This document shows, in pieces, positions 26,404-33,764 of a stretch of 49,329 bases of DNA; positions within the stretch are counted from its first letter, which is position 1; the number at the start of each line of letters is the position of its first letter. The notes beneath the pieces were generated by a model. That model was not told the DNA's origin, did not search any database, and saw only the letters and a list, made by a program, of their open reading frames with translations. Source of the DNA: a bacterium (GTDB lineage: Bacteria; Krumholzibacteriota; Krumholzibacteriia; LZORAL124-64-63); NCBI GenBank assembly GCA_020049465.1, contig JAIFKS010000015.1, positions 1-49,329 on the forward strand, written 5' to 3'. A program made the position numbers and the translations under genes.

Positions 26404-27900
26404 ATGCCTCCCGAATTCCGGCAGAAACAGCCCATGCAGGATCCGACCGTCGAGATCCTTGAGCACATCTGGCGGCACGCCCCGACCGGGCTGGCGCTGC
26501 TGGATGGCGGCTGCCTGGTGGCCTGGAACCCGGAGGCCCGGCGGCTTCTCGAGGAGGCCGTGGGCGGCACTTCGACAGCCTGGCGGCGCTGGCTCGAAGC
26601 GGCGGCCGCGCGGCTCTGTGCCACGGCCGGCGCCACGGCCGGCGCCACGGCGATTCTCGAAGCCCGGAAGCCGCAGGCTCCCGCCCTGGAACTGGGCGTC
26701 GCCGGCGGCGCGCGCCCGGACGGCCTGACCGTGGTGGCCCTGAAGGTCGCCGCGGATGAAGCCTCGCGCGCCGACGCGCGCGGCCTGGCCGAGACCGTCA
26801 GCACGCTGAGCCACGAACTGCGCACTCCGCTGGCGTCGATGAAGAACAGCCTGTCGCTGGTCCTGGGCGGCGAAACGGGCGCGCTGAACCCGGACCAGAG
26901 CCGGTTCCTGGGTCTGGCGCTGCGCAACGTGACGCGGCTGGACCGCCTGGTCGGCGACCTGCTGGACATCGCGCGCGACGACGCGGGCCGGTTGCGCATC
27001 GACTGCCGCGCCGTGGATCTGGGGCCGGTGCTGCGCGAAGCCCTGTCGCTGTTCGACGGCACCACGGACCAGCCGGGTCCGCGCCTGGACACCAGCGGCA
27101 TCCCCGAACATTTCCAGGCCTGCGTGGACGCCGACAAGATCGTGCAGATCGTGGCGAACCTGGTGGGCAACGCGCGCAAATACGTGCCGCGGGACGGACG
27201 TGTCCGCGTCTGGCTGGACCCGCACCCGACAACGCCGGTGGCGCTGGCGGCGGAACTGGCGCGCGCCTGCGGCCTGGAGGCCCGGACCTTCACGCTGGTG
27301 GTCGAGGACAATGGTCCGGGCATCGATCCGCAGATCGTCGATCGCGTGTTCGAGCCTTTCGAGCGCGGTCGGGCCGAGGTGATCGGCCGCATCGGCGGGG
27401 CCGGCCTGGGTCTGCACATCGTGCGCCGGCTGGCGGAGGCCCACGGCGGGAAGGTCAGCCTGGCCACCGCGCCCGGCGTCGGCACCACCGTCTGGGTGCG
27501 TCTGCCGGCCGATCCGCAGACCGGAAGCCTGTTGCGGGCCGCGACGCTCCTGCAGGCAGCCCTCGACCGGATTCCGGCCACCGGGCCGAATGGGGGCTGG
27601 CTGGCTGTCCTGGATGCGCGCGGTCGGGGCGCCGACGCCGCCGAAGCGCTGGCCGCCGGGCGTTCCCTGGCTCTGGACGCCGCCGGCGTGGCGGGCCCGC
27701 CCTGCGAACCGGCGGCGGGAATCCTGGCCGTGGCGATCGGCGATCCAGCGGCCTGGAATCAGGATGGACGCGCCGTGGCCGCAGGCTGGCGGACGCTGGG
27801 CGTGCCGGCGGACGCGGGTGGGCCGGCGGTGCCGCCGGCATTCCGGGGTAAACCCGGTCCGACATCGGCCGACTATCTAGGTGGAAAACTGCATTCGTGA
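26404..27900 (+). CDS. PAS-type sensor histidine kinase with an extra C-terminal region
   Basis: I start at ATG 26404 in the AAAAAGATG context (498 residues); ATG 26434 is an alternative. Residues about 15-105 look like a PAS domain (HAPTGLALLDGGCLVAWNPE), with no membrane segment, so the kinase is probably cytoplasmic. The phosphoacceptor His137 lies in STLSHELRTPLASMKNSL. The HATPase part has the N box NLVGNARKY, then VEDNGPGIDPQ, GGAGLGLHIVRRLAEAHGG and GVGTTVWVRLP. It then extends about 115 residues beyond the ATPase domain with Ala/Gly-rich sequence of unknown fold. A response regulator lies 49 bases downstream and is its likely partner. A 12-base in-frame repeat at 26620-26651 lies in the PAS region. 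The signal sensed is unknown. Confidence 0.85.
   Translation: MPPEFRQKQPMQDPTVEILEHIWRHAPTGLALLDGGCLVAWNPEARRLLEEAVGGTSTAWRRWLEAAAARLCATAGATAGATAILEARKPQAPALELGVAGGARPDGLTVVALKVAADEASRADARGLAETVSTLSHELRTPLASMKNSLSLVLGGETGALNPDQSRFLGLALRNVTRLDRLVGDLLDIARDDAGRLRIDCRAVDLGPVLREALSLFDGTTDQPGPRLDTSGIPEHFQACVDADKIVQIVANLVGNARKYVPRDGRVRVWLDPHPTTPVALAAELARACGLEARTFTLVVEDNGPGIDPQIVDRVFEPFERGRAEVIGRIGGAGLGLHIVRRLAEAHGGKVSLATAPGVGTTVWVRLPADPQTGSLLRAATLLQAALDRIPATGPNGGWLAVLDARGRGADAAEALAAGRSLALDAAGVAGPPCEPAAGILAVAIGDPAAWNQDGRAVAAGWRTLGVPADAGGPAVPPAFRGKPGPTSADYLGGKLHS
26620..26651 (+). repeat. 12-base in-frame tandem repeat in the histidine kinase
   Basis: GCCACGGCCGGC occurs twice (26620-26631, 26632-26643) and a partial third copy follows to 26651. 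It encodes repeated ATAG residues in the PAS region, probably a surface loop. Confidence 0.65.
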
Positions 27901-27949
27901 AATCTGTACCCGGCCGGCGGGGACTCCGGCGAACGAAAAGGGCAGGGTC

Positions 27950-28354
27950 ATGGAGCGATCGTTGAAGGTTCTGGTGGTGGATGACGAGCCGGATATCCTG
28001 GAGACGCTGGAATTCAGCCTCGCCAGGCGCGGCTTCGACGTCGCGACTGCCGCCGACGGCCTCGAGGGCCTGGAAAAGGCCAAACGGGTGCCGCCCGACT
28101 TCATGATCCTGGACGTGATGCTTCCGGGCTGCAACGGCTACGAAGTCAGCCGCATGCTCAAGGAATGGATGGACAACGACCCGCAGTCCTCGGCGTTTCC
28201 GATCATGCTGCTGACCGCGCGCAAGGTCGACACCAGGGACCGCGAGAAATTCATCGCCACCTGGTCGCGCGCCGATGCCTGCATGTACAAGCCGTTCGAA
28301 ATGGACGAGATCGTGTCGACCATCAACCAGTTGACGGCCCGTCCGATCGCCTGA
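27950..28354 (+). CDS. Single-domain response regulator
   Basis: This 134-residue protein is essentially one receiver domain. Acidic pocket residues are Asp11-Asp12 in VVDDEPD; the phosphoacceptor is Asp55 in FMILDVMLPG. The LLTAR threonine and the YKP lysine complete the active site. It starts at ATG 27950 after GGGCAGGG, 49 bases after the histidine kinase stop, and is probably its target. It lacks a DNA-binding or enzymatic output domain, so it should act by protein-protein contact or as a phosphorelay shuttle, as CheY or Spo0F do. Residues 75-95 include an unusual insertion-like segment with several charged residues (ARKVDTRDREKF). Confidence 0.9.
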   Translation: MERSLKVLVVDDEPDILETLEFSLARRGFDVATAADGLEGLEKAKRVPPDFMILDVMLPGCNGYEVSRMLKEWMDNDPQSSAFPIMLLTARKVDTRDREKFIATWSRADACMYKPFEMDEIVSTINQLTARPIA

Positions 28355-28363
28355 GCAGGCCCG

Positions 28364-28385
28364 GGGCCGCCCTTCGCGGCGGCCC
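28364..28385 (+). other. GC-rich hairpin after the response regulator
   Basis: GGGCCGCC (28364-28371) pairs with GGCGGCCC (28378-28385) around CTTCGC. It is followed by TTCGCGAAAAAACC, not a T run, so it may be a weak terminator or an RNA-stability element. Confidence 0.4.
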
Positions 28386-28412
28386 TTCGCGAAAAAACCG
28401 CATCCCGCTGCC

Positions 28413-28442
28413 TTGACAACGGTTTGCCCCACATGTTTTATT
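28413..28442 (+). promoter_or_regulatory. Promoter of the tRNA-Phe/tRNA-Thr pair
   Basis: A perfect TTGACA (28413-28418) precedes the T-rich TTTTATT at 28436-28442 with 17-18 bases between. It starts transcription about 25-30 bases before tRNA-Phe, with tRNA-Thr immediately after. Confidence 0.65.
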
Positions 28443-28471
28443 GCCCGTTCGCCGTCGGCGGCGTATCGGGT

Positions 28472-28547
28472 GCCTGGGTAGCTCAGTTGGTAGAGCACAT
28501 GACTGAAAATCATGGTGTCGGTGGTTCGACTCCGCCCCCAGGCACCA
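28472..28547 (+). tRNA. tRNA-Phe(GAA)
   Basis: A 76-base cloverleaf with CCA. GCCTGGG (28472-28478) pairs with CCCAGGC (28537-28543). The anticodon loop CTGAAAA is held by CATGA/TCATG and gives GAA. It is read with the following tRNA-Thr. Confidence 0.96.
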
Positions 28548-28562
28548 CCCGGTCTTTTTGGA

Positions 28563-28638
28563 GCTGGTGTAGCTCAGCTGGTAGAGCAGCTCACTCGTAA
28601 TGAGCAGGTCTGGGGTTCGAGTCCCCACACCAGCTCCA
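28563..28638 (+). tRNA. tRNA-Thr(CGT)
   Basis: A 76-base cloverleaf. GCTGGTG (28563-28569) pairs with CACCAGC (28628-28634), discriminator T, CCA at 28636-28638. The loop CTCGTAA in stem GCTCA/TGAGC gives anticodon CGT. It is 15 bases after tRNA-Phe. Confidence 0.95.
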
Positions 28639-28662
28639 GGACCTCTCCGCCGCGCGCCTTGC

Positions 28663-28698
28663 CCCGTTCCCGCCCGTGGCGGTGGGACGGGTTTTTTT
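28663..28698 (+). terminator. Terminator after the tRNA-Phe/Thr pair
   Basis: An imperfect GC stem between CCCG (28663-28666) and CGGG (28688-28691), with GCC/GGC inside, is followed by seven T (28692-28698). Confidence 0.75.
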
Positions 28699-28811
28699 GT
28701 GTCTTGTGGGGAACGCCGCCTTGGTGGATTCTGGGCGGACGCCGCCTCTCGACGCATTTCCTGTTGCCGGCGAAGTCCGGTTCCTGAAGCCGTATCCGGG
28801 GGAGAGTCCGC

Positions 28812-30143
28812 ATGCCTTTGCGTGTCAGCATTTCCGGTATCCGTGGGGTGATCGGCGACGGGCTCGACGCCGTCGGCGTGGCGCGTTGGGCCAGCGCCTT
28901 CGGCGCCTGGTTGCCGCCCGGGCCGGTGGTGGTCGGACGCGACACGCGTCCGAGCGGCCCGATGGTCCTGTCGGCCGTGACCGCGGCCCTGAATTCGACC
29001 GGCCACGACGTGCTGGACATCGGCATCGCGACCACGCCCACGACCGAGGTCGCGGTGCAGCACGGTCCGGCCGTCGGCGGCGTCATCATCACCGCCAGCC
29101 ACAATCCGCAACAGTGGAACGCGCTGAAGTTCCTGCGCGGCGACGGCCTGTTCCTCAGCGCGGCCGACAACGCCGAAGTCCTGAAGCGTCTGGAAGTCGG
29201 CGACGGGCACGTGGCCTGGGACCGTCTGGGCCGCGTCATCGCGCAGCCGGGCGCCGACGACCTGCATCTGGACGCGGTCTGCGACGTGCCGTGGCTGGAC
29301 GCGGCGGCGATCGGCGGGCGCGGGCTGCACGTGGTGGTCGACGCGGTCGAGGGCGCGGGCGGATCCATCGTCCCGCGGCTGCTGGAGCGGCTGGGCGTGC
29401 GCTGCACGCCGCTGTACTGCGGCCTGACCGGCAACTTCCCTCACGATCCCGAGCCGACGCCGGCCCATCTGGCCGACCTGTGCGCCGAAGTCCGGCGGCA
29501 GGGCGCCGACCTGGGCGTGGCCGTGGATCCGGACGCCGACCGCCTGGCGCTGGTCGATGGCCGCGGCACGGCCCTGAGCGAGGAGCTGACCCTGGTGCTG
29601 GCGGCCGATTTCCTGCTCGGACGCACGCCGGGCGATCTGGCGGTGAACCTGTCGACCACCGGCCTGATCGAGAAGGTGGCCGCGCGCCACGGCCGCCGCG
29701 TGTGGCGGACGCCGGTGGGCGAAGCGAACGTGGTCGAAGCCATCCTGGGACGGGGCTGCGTGCTGGGGGGCGAAGGCAACGGCGGGGTCATCTATCCGGC
29801 CGTGCATGCCGGGCGCGACTCGCTGGTGGGCATCGCCATGATCCTGCAGCTTCTGGCCGATCGCGGGGCGTCGCTGGCCGAACTGGCGGCGGAGTGGCCG
29901 CCGATGGCCATGGTCAAGACCAAGGTCGACGCGGCGCGGATGCCGGTGGGCGAAGAACTGGTGCGGCGGCTGCAAACCCTCGGCGAAGGCGAAATCGACC
30001 AGCGTGACGGCGTCAAATGGACCGGCGCCGACGCCTGGGTGCATGTGCGGTCGTCCAATACCGAGCCGGCGGTCAGGATCATTGCCGAGGCTAAAGACGA
30101 AAGCGCGGCGGTCGATCTTATAAATCGTGTTAAATCAGTCTGA
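28812..30143 (+). CDS. glmM: Phosphohexomutase, probably phosphoglucosamine mutase
   Basis: GlmM interconverts glucosamine-6-phosphate and glucosamine-1-phosphate for UDP-GlcNAc synthesis. The 443-residue protein begins with VSISGIRGVIG, which fits the SGIRG opening of this superfamily. The phosphoserine loop is TASHNPQQWN (near residue 98) and the metal loop is VDPDADRLALVD. GGEGNGG is the sugar-binding loop. The phosphate-binding RSSNTEPAVR is nearer to phosphomannomutase/phosphoglucomutase-type members than to many GlmM, so the specificity is not certain. The next gene is glmS, which strongly favours GlmM. The ATG at 28812 follows GGGGGAG (28798-28804). Confidence 0.82.
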   Translation: MPLRVSISGIRGVIGDGLDAVGVARWASAFGAWLPPGPVVVGRDTRPSGPMVLSAVTAALNSTGHDVLDIGIATTPTTEVAVQHGPAVGGVIITASHNPQQWNALKFLRGDGLFLSAADNAEVLKRLEVGDGHVAWDRLGRVIAQPGADDLHLDAVCDVPWLDAAAIGGRGLHVVVDAVEGAGGSIVPRLLERLGVRCTPLYCGLTGNFPHDPEPTPAHLADLCAEVRRQGADLGVAVDPDADRLALVDGRGTALSEELTLVLAADFLLGRTPGDLAVNLSTTGLIEKVAARHGRRVWRTPVGEANVVEAILGRGCVLGGEGNGGVIYPAVHAGRDSLVGIAMILQLLADRGASLAELAAEWPPMAMVKTKVDAARMPVGEELVRRLQTLGEGEIDQRDGVKWTGADAWVHVRSSNTEPAVRIIAEAKDESAAVDLINRVKSV

Positions 30144-30156
30144 TGCGTGAATTCGA

Positions 30157-30170
30157 GTCCCCGCGGGGAC
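30157..30170 (+). other. Hairpin in the short glmM-glmS gap
   Basis: GTCCCC (30157-30162), GC and GGGGAC (30165-30170) form a compact palindrome between the two genes, with TTGGCCAA just after it and then AAGGAG. It may affect the glmS leader RNA. It shows no sign of the glmS ribozyme. Confidence 0.4.
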
Positions 30171-30194
30171 CTTTGGCCAAGGAGTCGTGACCCC

Positions 30195-32015
30195 ATGTGC
30201 GGAATCGTCGGCGTCACCGGAACGCAGGAAGCCGCCTCGATCCTGATCGAGGGCCTCAAGCGCTTGGAATACCGAGGCTACGACAGCGCCGGGATCGCGA
30301 TCCAGCGTCCCCACGCGCAGTACGTGGTCAAGGAACAGGGCAAGATCAAGAACCTCGAGGCCTGCCTCGACTGGGCCCAGTTGAAGGGCACCTGCGGCAT
30401 CGCGCACACGCGCTGGGCCACGCACGGCGTGCCCAACCGCGACAACGCGCACCCGCATGTTGCCGGGAAAATCGCGCTGGTCCACAACGGGATCATCGAG
30501 AACTACTCGGCGTTGAAGGTGCAGCTGGGCAAGAAGGGACATGTCTTCGCCAGCGAGACCGACACCGAGGTGCTGGTCCACCTGATCGACGACCTGTATG
30601 ACGGCGATCTGGTCACCGCCGTGCAGAAGGCGCTGGCGGTGGTCGACGGGGCCTTCGGCATCGCGGTCACGCACGCGGACGAGCCCGACCTGATCGTCGG
30701 CGCGCGCCGCGGCAGTCCGCTGGTGGTCGGCGTGGGCGACGGCGTCAACTTCCTGGCCTCGGACGTGGCCGCGGTCATGGGCCACACGCGGCAGGTCATC
30801 TACCTGGACGACGGTGAGATGGTCACCCTGCGGCCGGACGGCGTGCAGGTGATGACCATCAGCAACGAGGAGATCATCAAGGAGATCCAGGAGATCACCT
30901 GGGATCTCGGCCGGATCCAGAAGGGCGGCTTCGAGCATTTCATGCTCAAGGAGATCTTCGAGCAGCCTGCCACGATCCGCGACGCCTTCCGCGGCCGCAC
31001 TCTGCAGGAAACCGGCGACGTCAAGCTGGGCGGCATCCAGCTGACCGACTGGGAACTGCGCAACATCCGCCGCATCATCATCCTGGCCTGCGGCACGTCG
31101 TGGCACGCCGGCCTGGTGGGCGAGTACATGCTCGAGGAGTACGCGCACATCCCGACCGAGGTCGAGTACGCCAGCGAGTTCCGCTACCGTTCGCCGATCA
31201 TCGAGCCCGGCACGCTGTGCCTGGTGATCAGCCAGAGCGGCGAGACCATCGACACGCTCGAAGCGATGCGCGAGGCGCGGCGCCGCGGCGCGAAGATCCT
31301 CGGCATCACGAACGTGGTGGGGTCGACCATCGCGCGCGAGAGCGAGTGCGGCGTCTACATCCACGCCGGACCCGAGATCGGCGTGGCTTCGACCAAGGCC
31401 TTCACCAGCCAGGTCACCATCCTGGGCCTGATCACCATCCTGCTCGGCCGGCGCGGCCACCTGAGCGCCGATCGCGGCACGCAGATGCTGCGTGAACTGG
31501 AGCGCATCCCCTCGCTGGTGCAGCAGGTGCTGGACCAGTCCGAGGCGATCCATGAGATCGCCAAGGTCTACGCGAACCACCACAACTGCCTGTATCTGGG
31601 GCGCGGGGTGAACTTCCCCATCGCGCTCGAAGGCGCCCTGAAGCTGAAGGAAATCAGCTACATCCACGCCGAGGGCTATCCCGCGGCCGAGATGAAGCAC
31701 GGTCCGATCGCGCTGATCGATCCGCACATGCCGGTGGTCGTCATCGCCACCAAGGACGGCAGCTACGAGAAGATCGTCGGCAATGTCCAGGAGGTCCGGG
31801 CGCGCCACGGCAAGATCATCAGCATCGTGACCGAGGGCGACACCGAGATCGCGGCGCTGAGCGACCACGTGATCACCATCCCGGACACGATGAACTTCTG
31901 GATGCCGCTGCTGTCGGTGATTCCGCTGCAGTTGCTGGCGTACCACATCGCGGTGATCCGCGGGGAGGACGTCGACCAGCCTCGCAATCTGGCGAAGGCC
32001 GTGACGGTGGAATAG
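30195..32015 (+). CDS. glmS: Glutamine--fructose-6-phosphate aminotransferase (isomerizing)
   Basis: GlmS makes glucosamine-6-phosphate from fructose-6-phosphate and glutamine, the first step toward amino sugars. The 606-residue protein starts at ATG 30195 as MCGIVG, so removal of Met exposes the nucleophile Cys. The glutaminase half includes RLEYRGYDSAGIA, TRWATHG and HNGIIENY. Two SIS isomerase domains follow, with CGTSWHAG, SQSGETIDTLEA, the GVASTKAFTSQV segment and LGRGVNFPIALEGALKLKEISY. The C-terminal KAVTVE tail is typical. It follows glmM by about 50 bases and probably shares its transcript. The last bases and the stop lie in the left arm of a long inverted repeat. Confidence 0.96.
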   Translation: MCGIVGVTGTQEAASILIEGLKRLEYRGYDSAGIAIQRPHAQYVVKEQGKIKNLEACLDWAQLKGTCGIAHTRWATHGVPNRDNAHPHVAGKIALVHNGIIENYSALKVQLGKKGHVFASETDTEVLVHLIDDLYDGDLVTAVQKALAVVDGAFGIAVTHADEPDLIVGARRGSPLVVGVGDGVNFLASDVAAVMGHTRQVIYLDDGEMVTLRPDGVQVMTISNEEIIKEIQEITWDLGRIQKGGFEHFMLKEIFEQPATIRDAFRGRTLQETGDVKLGGIQLTDWELRNIRRIIILACGTSWHAGLVGEYMLEEYAHIPTEVEYASEFRYRSPIIEPGTLCLVISQSGETIDTLEAMREARRRGAKILGITNVVGSTIARESECGVYIHAGPEIGVASTKAFTSQVTILGLITILLGRRGHLSADRGTQMLRELERIPSLVQQVLDQSEAIHEIAKVYANHHNCLYLGRGVNFPIALEGALKLKEISYIHAEGYPAAEMKHGPIALIDPHMPVVVIATKDGSYEKIVGNVQEVRARHGKIISIVTEGDTEIAALSDHVITIPDTMNFWMPLLSVIPLQLLAYHIAVIRGEDVDQPRNLAKAVTVE

Positions 32016-32158
32016 GCGCCTGGATCACGGCGGCGACGGGACGCAGGGCGGCGACATCGTGTCGCCGCCCTGCTCACGTTCCGGCGCCTTCCGCCATCCA
32101 TGGCTCCAGGCGCCTGCACGAGCCCGTCGCCGCCGTGATCCAGGCACCTATTCCACCG
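32005..32158. repeat. 36-bp near-perfect inverted repeat at the end of glmS
   Basis: The left arm 32005-32040 contains the last codons and stop of glmS. The right arm 32123-32158 is its reverse complement with one mismatch in 36 positions (C versus T). The 82-base centre holds a second perfect hairpin (32043-32073). A 10-base word CCAGGCGCCT at 32106-32115 could pair alternatively with 32014-32023. Such a structure could fold into a large terminator or attenuator, or represent an inverted duplication. Confidence 0.85.
32043..32073 (+). terminator. Hairpin in the centre of the inverted repeat, possible glmS terminator
   Basis: GCAGGGCGGCGAC (32043-32055) pairs over 13 positions with GTCGCCGCCCTGC (32061-32073) around ATCGT. 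No T run follows (TCACGTT). It is the most stable short hairpin after glmS and may end transcription together with the larger fold. Confidence 0.5.
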
Positions 32159-32288
32159 GCACCACCGGCGCCGGATTGCGCGGCGACGGGGCGTCGCGCG
32201 GCGGACCTGACGGGGGCTTGTCGGCGGTGATCGCGCGTGCGACATTCGGGGGGCGAAACGATTCGGGATTGCGAACCGGAGGATCGAC

Positions 32289-32660
32289 ATGAGCCGTCAG
32301 ATCATCAAGACCGACAAGGCGCCGGGCGCCATCGGACCCTACAGCCAGGGCGTCCGCGCCGGGGGCTTCCTGTTCACGGCGGGGCTGGACCCCGTGACGA
32401 TGCAGGTGGTGGGGCAGACCGCGCCGGAGCAGGCGCGGCAGGCGCTGCTGAATTGCCAGGCCATCATCGAAGCCGGCGGATTGACCATGGACGACGTGGT
32501 CAAGGCCACCGTGTTTATCCGCGACATGGGGCAGTTCGCCGCCATCAACGAGGTGTACGCGACATTCTTCCCCGGCGTGCCGCCGGCGCGCAGCGTGGTC
32601 GAAGTGTCGCGGCTGCCCAAGGATGTGCTGGTCGAAGTCGAAATGGTGGCGTATGCTTGA
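32289..32660 (+). CDS. ridA: RidA-family enamine/imine deaminase
   Basis: RidA hydrolyses reactive 2-aminoacrylate and related imines released by PLP enzymes, which protects other PLP enzymes. The 123-residue length is typical. Diagnostic segments are IGPYSQGVRAGGFLFTAG near the start, LLNCQAIIEAGGLTMDDVVK in the middle, and PPARSVVEVSRLPKDVLVE, with the conserved Arg that binds the carboxylate. The start is ATG 32289 after GGAGGA. It stands downstream of glmS, separated by the inverted repeat, and is probably a separate transcript. Confidence 0.93.
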   Translation: MSRQIIKTDKAPGAIGPYSQGVRAGGFLFTAGLDPVTMQVVGQTAPEQARQALLNCQAIIEAGGLTMDDVVKATVFIRDMGQFAAINEVYATFFPGVPPARSVVEVSRLPKDVLVEVEMVAYA

Positions 32661-32669
32661 TCCGGCCGT

Positions 32670-32685
32670 GACGCCCGCGGGCGTC
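32670..32685 (+). other. Small palindrome between ridA and tRNA-Sec
   Basis: GACGCCC (32670-32676), GC, GGGCGTC (32679-32685) is a compact 16-base palindrome ten bases after the ridA stop. There is no T run after it, so a terminator role is uncertain. It is 26 bases before tRNA-Sec. Confidence 0.4.
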
Positions 32686-32710
32686 GCGGATTCCCACCTT
32701 GGCATCAGGG

Positions 32711-32808
32711 GGGAATGAATGGGTCCTGGTGGACCCCGGGGACTTCAAATCCTTCAGTCGGGCGCGTTTACCGTCCGAGGTGGGTTCGATTCCCACACAT
32801 TCCCGCCA
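32711..32808 (+). tRNA. selC: Selenocysteine tRNA, tRNA-Sec(TCA)
   Basis: The 98-base molecule has the features of bacterial tRNA-Sec. The acceptor GGGAATG pairs with CATTCCC. If an eighth pair is counted it is A-A, a mismatch. A six-pair D stem GGGTCC/GGACCC with loop TGGT is perfect. The loop CTTCAAA carries anticodon TCA, and the anticodon stem has two G-T pairs. The long variable arm TCGGGCG/CGTCCGA closes CGTTTAC. The T arm is GTGGG/CCCAC, the discriminator is G, and CCA is encoded. It implies that the cell can insert selenocysteine at UGA. No selA, selB or selD gene is in this window. Confidence 0.9.
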
Positions 32809-32949
32809 TCTTATCCGCGCGGGGGCCGTTCGGCGGCGCCCGCGCGGAACCCATTTCCGGTCGGCAGCGTTTCCCTGCCCTTGGGGCCGGGGCGCGTGCC
32901 TGACCCCGCCGGGGCGAGCGGCGCGACTTTCTGGCCGAGAGGTTTTCCG

Positions 32950-33645
32950 ATGAAGGCGGTTCCGGTGGCCCAGTACGGATGCCCGCGGCACCGGCCGACG
33001 GCCGGCGCTCTGGCGCTGGTTCTGGCGGCATGGCTGGCGCCGGTTGCCGCCGCGGCCTCTGCCGCCGATGTGCCCGCCGCCGCGGTCCCCGCTGTCGGCG
33101 CGCCCGAGACCCTGCCAGCCGCCGCCCCGACGGATTCGGCGGCCGTGAAGGCTTCCCCCGGCGAGCCCGAACTTCCGGCGGTCGACATGTGGGACACCGG
33201 CGTCAACGCCACGGGCGCCGTGTTGATGACGCCGCTGTTCCCCGGCTGGGGCCAGCTCTACTCGGATGGGGGCTGGCGCGCGGGGCTGGCCTTCGGGGTC
33301 GAGATGTACTTCTGGAGCAACCTGTTGACGCGGGACCGCCAGGCCCGGCGCGACCTGGACTATGCCGAGACCCTGACCGAAACCGACGGCAACCGGGCCC
33401 TCGCCGAGGCGATCGCCGCCGAGCACCGCGAGCAGATGAAGGATTTCGTGTGGTGGTCGGGCGGCGCGCTGCTGATCATCGCCCTGGACGCCTACGTCGG
33501 GGCGCACCTCTTCAACTTCGACCGGGACCCCGTCCCGGTGCCCGATCGCTGGGAGGAACTGTTCGGCCCGGTGGGCTCGGGACCGGCCGTGAGCGCCGGC
33601 GCCGGACCCGAGGTGACGGTTTTCCAGTGGCGAAAGGGCTTCTGA
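32950..33645 (+). CDS. DUF5683-type membrane protein
   Basis: This 231-residue protein starts at ATG 32950 behind GAGAGG. Residues 1-35 form a signal peptide or membrane segment with Ala-rich hydrophobic core. A Pro/Ala/Thr/Glu-rich linker follows to about residue 80. From there LMTPLFPGWGQLYSDGGWRAG matches the Gly-Trp-Gly-Gln-Tyr motif of the DUF5683 family. It is followed by a hydrophobic segment and then a second near residues 160-180 (WWSGGALLIIALDAYVGAHL). The charged part between them (RDRQARRDLDYAETLTETD) probably faces one side of the membrane. The family has no assigned function; members are common in FCB genomes. An intrinsic terminator follows, so it is a separate unit from lepA. 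Confidence 0.72.
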   Translation: MKAVPVAQYGCPRHRPTAGALALVLAAWLAPVAAAASAADVPAAAVPAVGAPETLPAAAPTDSAAVKASPGEPELPAVDMWDTGVNATGAVLMTPLFPGWGQLYSDGGWRAGLAFGVEMYFWSNLLTRDRQARRDLDYAETLTETDGNRALAEAIAAEHREQMKDFVWWSGGALLIIALDAYVGAHLFNFDRDPVPVPDRWEELFGPVGSGPAVSAGAGPEVTVFQWRKGF

Positions 33646-33663
33646 ACCCTATCTTTGGATCGG

Positions 33664-33690
33664 CGCGGTCCGTCAGGGCCGCGGTTTTTT
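33664..33690 (+). terminator. Terminator between the DUF5683-type gene and lepA
   Basis: CGCGGTCC (33664-33671) pairs with GGGCCGCG (33676-33683) around GTCA with one T-G pair. G and six T follow (33685-33690). Confidence 0.85.
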
Positions 33691-33764
33691 GGCATAGGCG
33701 CACGTTTCCCGACCGGAAAACTCCTGCAGCCGCAAGATGACCTCAGCCGACAGGTGAACGCCGG

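Noticed and set aside
30143..30194. glmS ribozyme or GlcN6P riboswitch
   Set aside because: The gap between glmM and glmS is about 50 bases, too short for the ribozyme.
32661..33645. Selenoprotein gene next to tRNA-Sec
   Set aside because: The gene that follows is intact with normal codons, and no UGA-interrupted family member was found in the window.
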